Positions 51,843 to 64,000 of a stretch of 64,000 bases of DNA are shown piece after piece. How positions within the stretch are numbered: position 1 is the first letter of the stretch; every line of letters begins with the position of its first letter. The notes below the pieces were generated by a model. That model was not told the DNA's origin. It saw only the letters and a list, made by a program, of their open reading frames with translations, and ran no database searches. A program made the position numbers and the translations under genes. This stretch comes from Amyloporia xantha (lineage: Eukaryota; Basidiomycota; Agaricomycetes; Polyporales; Adustoporiaceae): positions 248,001 through 312,000 of the forward strand of contig JAYKKR010000027.1 in NCBI GenBank assembly GCA_036971615.1, given 5' to 3'.

Positions 51843-53237
51843 CTACACATCCTGCACTCTATTATCGGAGAAATTCTGAACCCCTGTGTTGCTGCGAAAT
51901 GCGATTGTCGCAAAGACCAGCCCTCGGTAGGGCGGTGCCACCGATCGTTCAATGATCCTGCCAGCTTGCAGCAGCTCCGGCAGGCGACTGCAAATGACAT
52001 GATTGTAACCTTCGAGGCGTTTGCGGGATGCTCGAGTCGTATCCGGGGTCACTACCGCAAATATCACAGTCAGTTGCGGGAACTTGCGTAACAACCTGAC
52101 AAGAATGTTGTCAATACGCGATAGGTCAATCCACCGCAAATGACGCTTTGTGGATCCGACGGCTACCGAAATTGTGAGGGTCTGGAGACGGTGCACACTT
52201 GCGTGGATGCGAAGAAGGAGTTCGGGAAGCCAGAACGTATCGCCTGTTATGAAGCTTTCTGACGGCGTCAAGCGTAGTGGGCCCACTGAAAGATGTTCGA
52301 GTACGTCCAAACGCAACCTCCTGATTGTTTGTGACAACAACGCTGGTGAGGCTGTCGTCAGTTGTGGTCAGCGAGAGAACAGTCAGATGCACTCACTGCG
52401 ACACTGGTCGTCATGCCCTATAAACGACAAGTGGAGCTTCTTCAAAGACACATCAGCTGTTTTCAGGATGTCCATGGCTTGCTTGAAGTGCTTCGTTCCC
52501 TTATACCACAGCAGACTCAGCTCCTCGAGACGTAAGCGAAAGGGATACTTAGAAAGCCATTCGGCCAAGTAGTAACCCTGCATGCCGCACTGCAAGTCGA
52601 GCTTCTTGATCTCGATAATTTCGTCTTCTTCCTCATCTGGCACCTCTATTTGTTGTACGAGGTAAGGAGAGGATATGCCGAAGTAAGAAATCTCCTCCGT
52701 CGGTTCAGGGGAAGCAAAAGCGCCCTTAACAAAGAGATCCGACAGCTTCGGAAATGCGCAGATTAGCTGCAGGAGGTCCTTTGTATCCTTGAACTCGACC
52801 TCTTCGAGACGTAGGACTTTGATGTTTGGAAAGCCGACAGCAAGGCAACCGATCAGATTCTCTGGAAGATCTTCATTTGGCCAGTGGCGAAGTTCAAGGT
52901 GTTCTACTCTGTGAAGCCTGGAAAAGGTGCGACTGAGCCGAGCTGTGTCCAATCCACGGAAAGGAAGATCCTGGAAGCTGAGTCCGCGAATGTAATAAGT
53001 GAGGTCAACAGAAGGCAAGGGCGTCGACGAGTCGAGCAGCCTCCTGAAACGCGCACAATCATCGGAGGAGCGGATATGGACGGTGTCGAAGAGATGGTAT
53101 CGACTGGCCGGGAGCCACGCACGACAGGTAAGGCTGCATTTCTTCAGCGTGAAGCGATCGTCCCACAGATGATCAAGGATGTAATCGTGAATCTCCTGCG
53201 GTATATGCAGCAAGCCGAGCTGCCACATGAAGTCCAT
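51843..53237 (-). CDS. F-box protein (F-box with leucine-rich C-terminal region)
   Basis: A putative substrate receptor of an SCF ubiquitin ligase, about 450 residues. The N-terminal F-box is IPQEIHDYILDHLWDDRFTLKKCSLTCRAWLPASRYHLF. After it come irregular Leu-rich strands (LHRVEHLELRHW, FPNIKVLRLEEVEF, FPKLSDLFV, LRLEELSLLW, LKKLHLSFI). One intron (about 52345-52388) joins DDQC with the second exon, whose frame reads ALLSQTIRRLRLDVLEHL. The protein ends FSDNRVQDV. Agaricomycetes have very large, fast-evolving sets of such genes; the substrate is unknown. Confidence 0.82.
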
Positions 53238-54709
53238 TCTTGCACCTATGAACTTGCTCTTGTGGAGAACCTGTCAATCGAAAAAACTGGTGAGTGCCTG
53301 CTCACCGGCAGAGGCAGCGTTAAAGCGGGGAAGAGCGAATGAGCACAAACAAGCCTGTTGAAGGTCGTGGTACGTGAACAAACGAGTATTTATACCACCC
53401 GATGGCCCAATCAAAGCATTAGACTTGGGCCTCCTACAGGTCAAAGCGACGGTTGCTTTGATAGCAGTGTGCTTTGATTACAGTGTGCTTTGCTTGCCGC
53501 TTGGATCCGTGACGCGTAGTCTCTTTGTGTGATTGAACCGGGGGCAAGTCGCCGACACGACGCAGAAAACAGACGGTAGCTATGTATTCGGAAAGCCACT
53601 GCACAGTGTGCACTTAGTCGCCAGTCAGCTAAGGCTTGTGGCCACAGAACGTCCGGTCACAATCACGTGCATTACAGTAATTTGTCACAACGCACTTCGA
53701 ACCTTTTCTGATCGATTGATCGCTTGAACATTGCTGTGTTATACATGCTTGACTCAAGCGTGTGGCGTACTCAACGGTCAAAGCGCACTTCAATTCTAGA
53801 GAATATCGTTTGCATGGTCCATGACGGATCTTGATGTGTCGTTCTGACAAGCGCATGGACCATGTCGGTATAACTCCCTCAAGCTCGGACCATGGCGGCA
53901 GTGTCACAAAGAGAATCAGGTCTGCTCATGTCAGATTGAGCAGTAGAGGTATCTTTCGTGACTGCTTTCTTCTTAGATCTTGCCCGTGATAGGCAGCAAT
54001 GCGTCGCTGACGCCCTTAGATGGGTTACTCTTGTTTCAATGCTGTAATTTGAATGCAATTTACGAGCTACATCTGTTCTACAGTGCAGATACAGACAACC
54101 CGATCATTTGGAAGGTTGTCTGACTTATACATCTCGCATAACTCATTGCCGTCTATGTTTTCTACCGTGCTTGTTTGCGTGTCCGCCGCAAACTTACATT
54201 GTACCTCATCTACATTAGGTGCACGTTGTGGCTAGTTGGCGAGCAGACCAGAAGTCTCGTCGGTGTTGATAAATTACTTCTTCGCGTCAGTATACTGTTG
54301 TGTTATACTACCTTTTACAGACAGATATCACGCTGAATTTTGAAGCAAGGATCCAATCGGTTCACCGAGCTCCGCTTGCGGGATAACAGTTCAGGAGATA
54401 GTTCATAATCTGCCCCGATGGTTATATGATGATAACAACATAGTGTCTACACATTGCACAGGTATAGATAGAGAACTACGCGTCTCTAATTTTTCTCGTT
54501 AATCAGACACGGTCTGCACGCGCTGGACCAATGTCACGATCACGTGGGCGCGAACGCATGATCTCATGAGGTGCGCATGATGGACCACCGGCAAGCTCCA
54601 CGTACACGGTCGTCGAAAGTATAAGAATAGCTGCTATAGGAGTTCATGACCATATGCTCTCTCCCACTCTCACCGTCCTGTATTCCCTTGCTCTTCACCC
54701 TCTAAAGTA
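53238..54709. other. Divergent intergenic region, about 1.5 kb
   Basis: Lies between the F-box gene (-) and the EI24-family gene (+). A CACGTG element is at about 54542-54547. No gene recognised. Confidence 0.5.
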
Positions 54710-55743
54710 ATGTCGTCAACTCTCGATGAACACCCGCAAGTGCGCGAGTTTCTCAAAGAGGGCCAACATGCTCTGGTTGTCACGGCTCGGGCAATCACTT
54801 CCTTAGCCTGGCTTTGGCCCCTCCGAGGAATATACTTCTCCATCACTCGTGCGTAATCCGAGCATCCTGGGTGAGTTACTTAGAGGTTCACCATATGCAG
54901 ATCCCGCTGTGATCCTCTCTGTCCGCGCTGCGCTCCTCAAGGCGCTCTTCTCCTCCGCCATCATCTTCGGCCTGCTCCTCTTCTTCACATACCTTCCACA
55001 GATGGCTTTTCTTGCATTCCTCTCCGGGCCCCTTGCGCCTGTCCTTGCGCTTCTGGTCGTCGGTGCCGAGTCCGCCGTGGCTGTTGCCTTCCTCGCCCGC
55101 CCGCTCTTCCTCGATCCGGCACTCGCGCACGTTTTCGACGCTACTCTCCGAGCCCGGGGGCAGGGTCAGGTGGTGAAAGCGGGAAAGACAAGAAGCAGTG
55201 CAGGAAAGGGCGCGGCGGCGAGTGTAGAGGGGGCGCTAGTGAAGCCGTTCCAGGCGCTGTCCAAGGACGGCCTGGTGCGGTACCTCGTGACGCTCCCGCT
55301 CAACTTCGTCCCTGTGCTCGGGTCGGTTCTGTTTGTACTGTACAACGGATATACGGGTGGACCAAACTGGCACTCAAGATATTTCCAGCTGAAGGGTATG
55401 ACGAAAGGTCAGCGTGCAGCCTTCGTAAATCGCAGGCGCGCGGAGTACGCAGCGTGAGTCCCGCTCTTCCGATTGGGGCCAGGAATGTAGGTTGATCAGA
55501 TGCGTCAGGTTCGGAACAGTGACGCTCTTGTGCAACTTCATTCCGTTCGTCGGCCTCCTCTTTAGCTTCACGAACACAGTTGGGGCCGCTATGTGGGCCG
55601 CACAACTTGAGGCTCAAGCTAACATCATCGATGGACCACCACAGACGGTGTCGACTCAGACTGGTACGAAGCAAGTGTCAGAACAGACAACTAACGCGGA
55701 AAAGGTGACACAGACGAATGGGGGGACTGCAAAGACGAAATGA
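54710..55743 (+). CDS. EI24-domain membrane protein (Lds2/Rrt8-like)
   Basis: About 320 residues, multi-pass. The N-terminus MSSTLDEHPQVREFLKEG leads to a hydrophobic segment (LVVTARAITSLAWLWPL), then ALFSSAIIFGLLLFFTYLPQ, FLSGPLAPVLALLVVGAESA, LPLNFVPVLGSVLFVLYNGYTGG and, after an intron at about 55454-55509, FGTVTLLCNFIPFVGLLFSFTN. This arrangement and the PLNFVPVLG-type loops fit the EI24/CysZ-like family; the yeast members Lds1, Lds2 and Rrt8 are lipid-droplet and spore-wall proteins. The tail is Thr/Gln/Lys-rich. The frame breaks at about 54846-54855, between GIYFSIT and RNPSILGELL; the net offset can be fixed by a small indel, and a 35-37-nt intron seems too short. Confidence 0.75.
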
Positions 55744-57088
55744 TTGGTTCATTGAACAGGGATATTGATGAACGTTTTTGGTGATACTCGAAGTGTCTTG
55801 GAGGTTGTATAGTTCCCTTATTGTAACACTGGTAATACACGTACGATAACATTCGACCAGCGCAGTACCCGTATATAATACCCACCGTCCTGGAGTAGGA
55901 CTTGTGTGCTGGATTCTGATTCAGACTAATTACGGAACTAGGATGGAACTGTCATACCTGCCAGTGAACAAGTCCGGAAGCCACTTGTACTACCGGTAGC
56001 GAGTTAGAAAGGCAAAAGTAATAGAAATACGTGTGCGATACCATCATCAACCATCGTGATCGAATGACTGATTCACTCAACGACGTTGAGTAGCACCTTC
56101 ACAATGACAACACTCATCTAGCGGAACATTCTAGCTATCCTGATCTGCAGATGCACCGTCTCCTCATCTTATATGATAAGAGCTTGGATGACTTGACATA
56201 TGATACTTTTCGCCAGCAGTCGCATCGACTCAGACGCCGACACCGTGCCAATGTTGTGGAAATATCTCACCGAGTTCGCACTCGTCAATTCTAGTTCTTG
56301 TCTGGTCCTCGGTACTAATAGTAATGTGCGGCGACTATCTGCCAACACGTTCCCGCGTTTTCTGCCAGCCAATGATACTGGGGCGAAGAAGACGAAGGGA
56401 TCCTTGGTACGTTATGATGATATTCGGTTCCTTACCATACCGCGACGGAGCCGGCCTTTCGGCTGAGCTGACATCGCATCTATTATTCTCTTATCCTTCC
56501 ATCTCACAGAGTTGAAGCATTCTGGGGAGAATCCCCAATTTACGCCTCACACCCGAACGTTTTATCTGTCATTTCTCGTCGGTAATGGGCCCGTCTGCCA
56601 GTCGTCCAATGCTCTGTACTCCCAACATGTGATTTCCTGAACAGCAGTCTCCGGTCATATGTGATATCCGTGTGGGATCTATGTGTTTCGAATGGCCAGA
56701 GCAAGTTCAAATGCTCATGGTGTCTTCGTCAGGTATACCTCAGTTCATAGTCTCGTCATTTGGATTACACCGACACGCTCAATGTCATGATCAGATTTTT
56801 CCTTCCGAAAGTAGTCCTCCGGGCATCACGGACCTCGTCCGCTCACACTAATCTATGTTCCCCAAACATTCTTCGATTTGTGTCCTCGTTACAATGCTTG
56901 TGCGTTGCTGTTCCGGGTTCTTCTGCGTCATACTAGCTGTTTCTGCCTGTGGTTCCCATCAGCACAGTACGTGGGGTACGCGAGGCCTGTGTGATTTCTT
57001 TCTGTCATGCCAATCATTTAAGACCGTAGGGGATAGACAGGCGGTATCCCTGTTCCTTGAACCCCCAAGCCCCATCATCCTTGCCGTC
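55744..57088. other. Intergenic region, about 1.3 kb
   Basis: Between the EI24-family gene and the glycosyltransferase. Open frames around 56169-56515 have no recognisable content. Confidence 0.45.
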
Positions 57089-59244
57089 ATGGGTATTTTA
57101 TTCAGTACACCCGTTAAGCGGCTGCACATTGTGCTTTTTGCATACGAGGCTTGGGGTTGGTCTCCTGTTTTTATAGCCATGTGGTCTGATTGGAACATGC
57201 ATGCTTCTGCGCAGGTCATGCTAGGCCTCTATGCAATCTTGCAGTGCGGTTGGCACAGTCGCGTCCGATTGATATTACGTTCTTCACTACTCCATCTTTC
57301 CGCGATCGCATCGACAAAGAGCTGCGACGGAGCGTAGTTGATGATGATATGGCTATCCTGGACAGTATAAGGTAAGTCCACTTCCTTGACGAAACCTTGG
57401 ATTACGAATACCAGGTATCTGCAAGAGTGGTGGCACTCCGGCATGACGGTGCTCATGCGCTGGACAACCGTGTTCTCGAACTATCGTTCGCAGAGGCCTA
57501 CGAGAAGCTGGTGAAGAATGAATCGGTGACATGCCTTCACACCGGCATACGCTTCGATCCCATCCAAAGTCCGAGCGCCGTAGTGGTGGATGTGGGTGGT
57601 TTTGACTGACTGAGTGCGGTACCATCCGGGTCTGATGATATTTCAAATTCGCGCAGTTCTACGCGCGGTCGCTTTTGGAGTCCGTGAGGCGTCTCAGCAC
57701 AAAGCAGGTCAAGGTCTTCGCATGGTTTGCAGGTGCCGCATCGGCAATATTTCGCTTTTGCGGACCCGAGGACAAGGGCGGCATGGGTAATCTGCGTACA
57801 AAGAGCGAGAACGAAGCTGCCCGGTCTGAGATTAAGCTAGAAGCAGCCGCTGGTGAAGTAAGTACCCCTTGGCGTGCCGCGGGCAGAGGTAACCGAGAGT
57901 ACTTTGAATAGATTATCCTGAGTGCCACTGGTTCTCTAGTAGAAATACCTGGCTTACCACCCATGTACGACCATGAACTCGAGCCGCAAGAGGTGAGTGC
58001 GTCGACTCTTGTAGGCTGAAAACTGAGCGTCCGGTAGATCTCTGGTGGTAAGAAAGTGATAGGATCCATGGTGGGGGCCATGATGTTGTCCGCATACGAG
58101 TAAGCATTCCTTTCACTTCTTGTCCCCTGTTTGCACTGAGAGAACATTTCCTCAACCAAGCGTCTTTACTTCATGCGATGGCATTATTTTGGCTACTCCG
58201 GAATGCTATGAACAGACAACAACATCCGCGCTGAGAGAATGGTTCGCGAGTTCGTCTCGCAGTGTCTACGCATGCGGGCCTATGATACCACATGGGACAC
58301 ATGCGAATAAATTAGAAGGGGAACAGTCGACAAGTACTGCTGAAATAGATGCATTCATGGACTGTACTCTCCAATCGCACGGAGAACGTTCCATCCTCTA
58401 TGTGTGTCGTTATATCGCTTTTTCAATTGACAAGGTCAGCTCATCAAAGAAACTTGCGCGGTCAAGATTTCTCTCGGAACAGTATACTGGCCGTCGGAGC
58501 CAGAAATGATCTGGGCGTTCTTAGACGCAGTAATGGAGCTGAATATACCGTTTGTGGGTACCCACTCTTTATAGAAATGTACTCTGCAGTGACCGTTTTA
58601 CGCAGATTTTCAGTCATGCCACCTCCCGGGCGACCATACCTGACAGCATAGCGCAAAGGGTGAAAGAGTATGGCCATGGTGTCATCACTTCCTGGTCTCC
58701 TCAACAACTAATACTTGAACATCCCGTGAGTATCCAGAAGTCGTGATGACAATGATTTGTATGTATCACGGTCCTATTTTACAGGCTACAGGTTGGTTTG
58801 TAACGCATGGGGGCCATAACAGTGTCATCGAGGCAATTTGCGCTGGTATACCCATGTAAGTCGTTCATCCGCATGGACATACTACGATATCGCTCAGGCT
58901 GCTGGCTTCGCTTCGGACCATGCAGGATTTGTTGGCCTTTCAGCTTCGATCAACCATTGAATGCCGCTTATCTGACGCACGAACTTGAAGTTGCATACGA
59001 GCTCTTTGAGATCCGGGATGGGCCCGGCCTCGGCCCAGTACGTCGCACAGGGAAGACACCGACAGGCACGGTGAAAGCTCTTCGAGCCGAAGCGACGAAC
59101 GTCCTCAAGGACGCATTTGGGGAAGATGGTGACCGTAAACGTGCGAACATAATTAGGATTAAGCAGAACGCCACCGGTGCATGGTCCAAGAAGGGTACAT
59201 CAAGCCATGCCATCGAATCGTTTTTGAATTCCATTTCGTGCTGA
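57089..59244 (+). CDS. UDP-glycosyltransferase (GT1 family)
   Basis: Transfers a sugar from a UDP-sugar to a small lipophilic acceptor, about 480 residues over about 11 exons. It begins MGILFSTPVKRLHIVLFAYEAWG, splices into GHARPLCNLAVRLAQSRPIDITFFT (the family N-terminal His loop), then RVVALRHDGAHALDN, TCLHTGIRFDPIQSP, FTSCDGIILATPECYE, GPMIPHGT, ISLGTVYWPSEPEMIWAFLD and the C-terminal sugar-binding signature SWSPQQLILEHPATGWFVTHGGHNSVIEA followed by PMICWPFSFDQ. It ends AIESFLNSISC. Two apparent stops (near 57608 and in the exon before) disappear with normal introns; the first join needs the AG at 57424-57425. The start at 57089 is the last ATG in the frame before the first conserved strand. 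Confidence 0.88.
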
Positions 59245-60805
59245 TATATATGTCCTTTGACGAATTGTCGTGTATCAATAGTGCATCAGGGTGAGCACAG
59301 CTATAGATTAGAACTTACATCAACTGCCTAGTATTCAATTTCTCGGGCGGCGAAGCGACATGATCGAGAGGTTATCTTCCGTCGCAATCACAATTGAGAC
59401 AGGTGCCAATAAGTACTTGAGTCTTCTGGGAGACTGGACGCGATCCATCATCATAGAGCTTGCAATGTCGGCAATCCTCTTAAAAGTACCTTGGATACTA
59501 TTTCGTATACCACTTGATTGACCTCACCTCTAGATCTGACCAATTTGATGCGGTAAAATGGCTCATGCTGTGAACCGAGCATAGAGGTCTGCGAGTCTGC
59601 AGGCGATACGGACCCGCAGTCATGGCAGATGCTAAGTTGACATCAATGTGTGTCCTACATACATATATATGTACTTTCCATCGAAGACCAAGTCCAAGCA
59701 ACCGGCGCGACTAGCGCTGGCCAGTCGGCGCGTGAATAGGGGTGTTCAAATAATGTTCCTTGAAAATAGTCGTAACTCTCTCCTAGGTTTGCCACAGAAA
59801 GGGATCTTGTATCGGTGTCGATTCCGACGCGCGAATAGACCAAGGCCATCGCCGCTCTTGTATCTTCTCAGTAGCTGCGAGGACTATCCACCATCTGCCG
59901 AAGATTCCACGTTGGAGCAAGACTCATGCGAGCATGTCACAGGCTCGGGCCTGCGTGCGTGCAAGGATGGGAAACTGGAAGCACGTAAGTAACACGCGGT
60001 GAGACATGCGAATTTTCTGCAGTTTTAGGCTGAAGACGAGGCACTAGCCACCAGGTCCAACTGGTCGCTATGCTCTGCTGTAACATATTTGTTCTGGCTG
60101 AATATGCGTGCAGCTACGCGATTGACGATGGGCAATCATGACAGCGCCGGATAACTTTGCTCGATGGAGCCTCTAGTAAGTACTTCCGAACTTGAATCCA
60201 CACTATATAGAAGTCGCGAAAGCTCTGATTAAGTTCCCGTAAACGAAGACCTTGAAAAGTCAAGACGGGATGGTCTATCTATATGCCTGAGAAATTAGCG
60301 GCCCCGCTTCGAAATGATGTGTGTCCTCATTGACAGTAGCGTGAGCATGTTTTATCTGATAACAACCACCCATTCAGTTCGCGCAGCCGTTAGTTTCTCA
60401 CATAGAATCAGTGGCAATTGCGCATCAACTTGGCTTCCAGCTATACCGAGCTATGGCATTGCTGCTGCGACGCCTAAGCCCTGGAAGGGACTCCCCGTCA
60501 TCTTGTAGCTAGCAGTCGATCGATAAGCGCTGGAGCAGAACATCAGCAGGCGAGGTCATTTGTCTTCGTTCATTTCATCAGGCAGATTTTTCCCCAGGTG
60601 CGTACTTGCTAGAATCTCATTGCGTGCGAAGCAATAACCCTCTACATGACACACAGAGACCGTGTTTCCCTTACAGCGCAGCTTCTTCTCATGTCCTGTG
60701 CTAATAGTTCTCATCTGCAGGTCGCTAATCCTTCATTGTACAAGACGCCCGGCATGTATAAAGTCGCACCCGTGTTATTGCTTTACCTCGTCTCATCTGC
60801 TCAAC
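59245..60805. other. Intergenic region, about 1.6 kb
   Basis: Between the glycosyltransferase and the monooxygenase, both plus-strand. Nothing coding is recognised. Confidence 0.5.
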
Positions 60806-63435
<2,630 letters not shown>

Positions 63436-63625
63436 CCGTACCCGACGAACCGTATTGAGAGCGATGTTCCATTGTACGATTACATGCAGAAGAGGCGTAT
63501 AGAATACTTATGATACACAAATGCATAAACAGTCATAACATGACGACTAATGATGGCCGACCGCCGTCCGTGCGAACACACAAATGAAAGCGCAAGACTC
63601 TGCTGAACCCGTGCAAGGCCGTCAC

Positions 63626-64000
63626 TCAACCTTTCCAACCAGGACCCCCTCGGGATACGGGTGCCGCTTCTGCGCTGTCAATGGGAACACGTCTGGCACC
63701 ACCTCGATTGGCAGGGAGTTTGGCAGCCACTGTCGACTTGGAAAATGGCTTCGGCGGTGCCTTCAACACCTTCCTGTCAACGGCAGTTTGGGTCGTCGTT
63801 CCTCTTGTCGGAGCACCCGCAGACAACTTGGCCCGTTTCACATTCTCCTTTTCCAGTGGGACGGCTGCCCGCGTACGAGACATAGGAGCAGGGTCCGCTC
63901 TACCCTTGCCTTTCTCCTTAGCCGTTGTCTTCATCCCGGGCTTGCCTGCTTTTGCTTTCGCCAAGTTCGGTTCGATTTTCTTCTCCCGTAGGGGACTCTC
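63626..64000 (-). CDS. Unknown basic low-complexity protein, 3' part only
   Basis: The frame is open to the window edge and ends GGPGWKG with TGA at 63626-63628. The visible 124 residues are Lys/Arg/Ala/Pro-rich (ESPLREKKIEPNLAKAKAG, KEKGKGRADPAPMSRTR, KAPPKPFSKSTVAAKLP) with no domain I recognise. It is likely disordered. It is convergent with the monooxygenase gene 190 bp away. The composition may suit a nucleic-acid-binding tail, but that is inference. Confidence 0.5.
   Translation of the reverse strand, partial: ESPLREKKIEPNLAKAKAGKPGMKTTAKEKGKGRADPAPMSRTRAAVPLEKENVKRAKLSAGAPTRGTTTQTAVDRKVLKAPPKPFSKSTVAAKLPANRGGARRVPIDSAEAAPVSRGGPGWKG

Noticed and set aside
57595..57660. Premature stop (GGFD then TGA) inside the UDP-glycosyltransferase
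   Set aside because: A GTGGGT donor just before it and an acceptor at about 57655 remove the stop and join VVVD to FYARSLLES in frame.

Overview
The window is nuclear DNA of a filamentous basidiomycete, most likely an Agaricomycete. The signs are dense genes on both strands, many short GT-AG introns (mostly about 45-70 nt), fungus-type proteins such as an SF3b PHF5A subunit, Rom2-type RhoGEF, Ufd4, Ntr1, Sec1, Rpt4 and EI24/Lds2-like protein, a spliced nuclear tRNA-Pro, and a secondary-metabolism-type adenylating enzyme and UDP-glycosyltransferase. No bacterial or viral region was seen.

Layout. 1-10.2 kb: the 3' part of a multi-ZZ zinc-finger gene (+), the splicing factor PHF5A/Rds3 (-), and a very large HECT ubiquitin ligase, Ufd4/TRIP12 (-). 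10.5-18.2 kb: a class III aminotransferase (-), the G-patch spliceosome-disassembly factor Ntr1/TFIP11 (+), and ribosomal protein S4 (+). 18.7-23.7 kb: an MCT-like MFS transporter (-) beside an adenylation-domain protein (-) that lacks recognisable carrier and reductase domains. 23.7-25.8 kb: a gene-poor stretch with a short telomere-type repeat. 25.8-35.3 kb, all on the minus strand: DNA cross-link repair nuclease Pso2/Snm1, a small conserved protein, a secreted serine carboxypeptidase, and proteasome ATPase Rpt4. 35.4 kb: tRNA-Pro(AGG) with an intron. 36.5-41.2 kb: a Rho1 GEF (DEP-DH-PH-CNH). 42.5-43.1 kb: a 513-bp non-autonomous hAT-like element with a perfect 8-bp target-site duplication, 81 bp upstream of the Sec1 gene (+). 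46.5-53.2 kb: carnitine acetyltransferase (-), RPL11 (-), an F-box protein (-). 54.7-63.4 kb: an EI24-family membrane protein (+), a UDP-glycosyltransferase (+), a phenol-2-monooxygenase-like flavoprotein (+). At the right edge is the 3' part of an unknown basic protein (-).

Most genes are unrelated housekeeping genes. Two local pairings suggest metabolism: MFS transporter plus adenylating enzyme, and glycosyltransferase plus aromatic hydroxylase.

A recurring feature is the isolated small reading-frame break inside otherwise conserved genes, including RPS4 and Ntr1, which should be essential. At least seven were found. They are best read as residual indel errors in the assembly rather than as seven pseudogenes, and CDS spans below are given across them.
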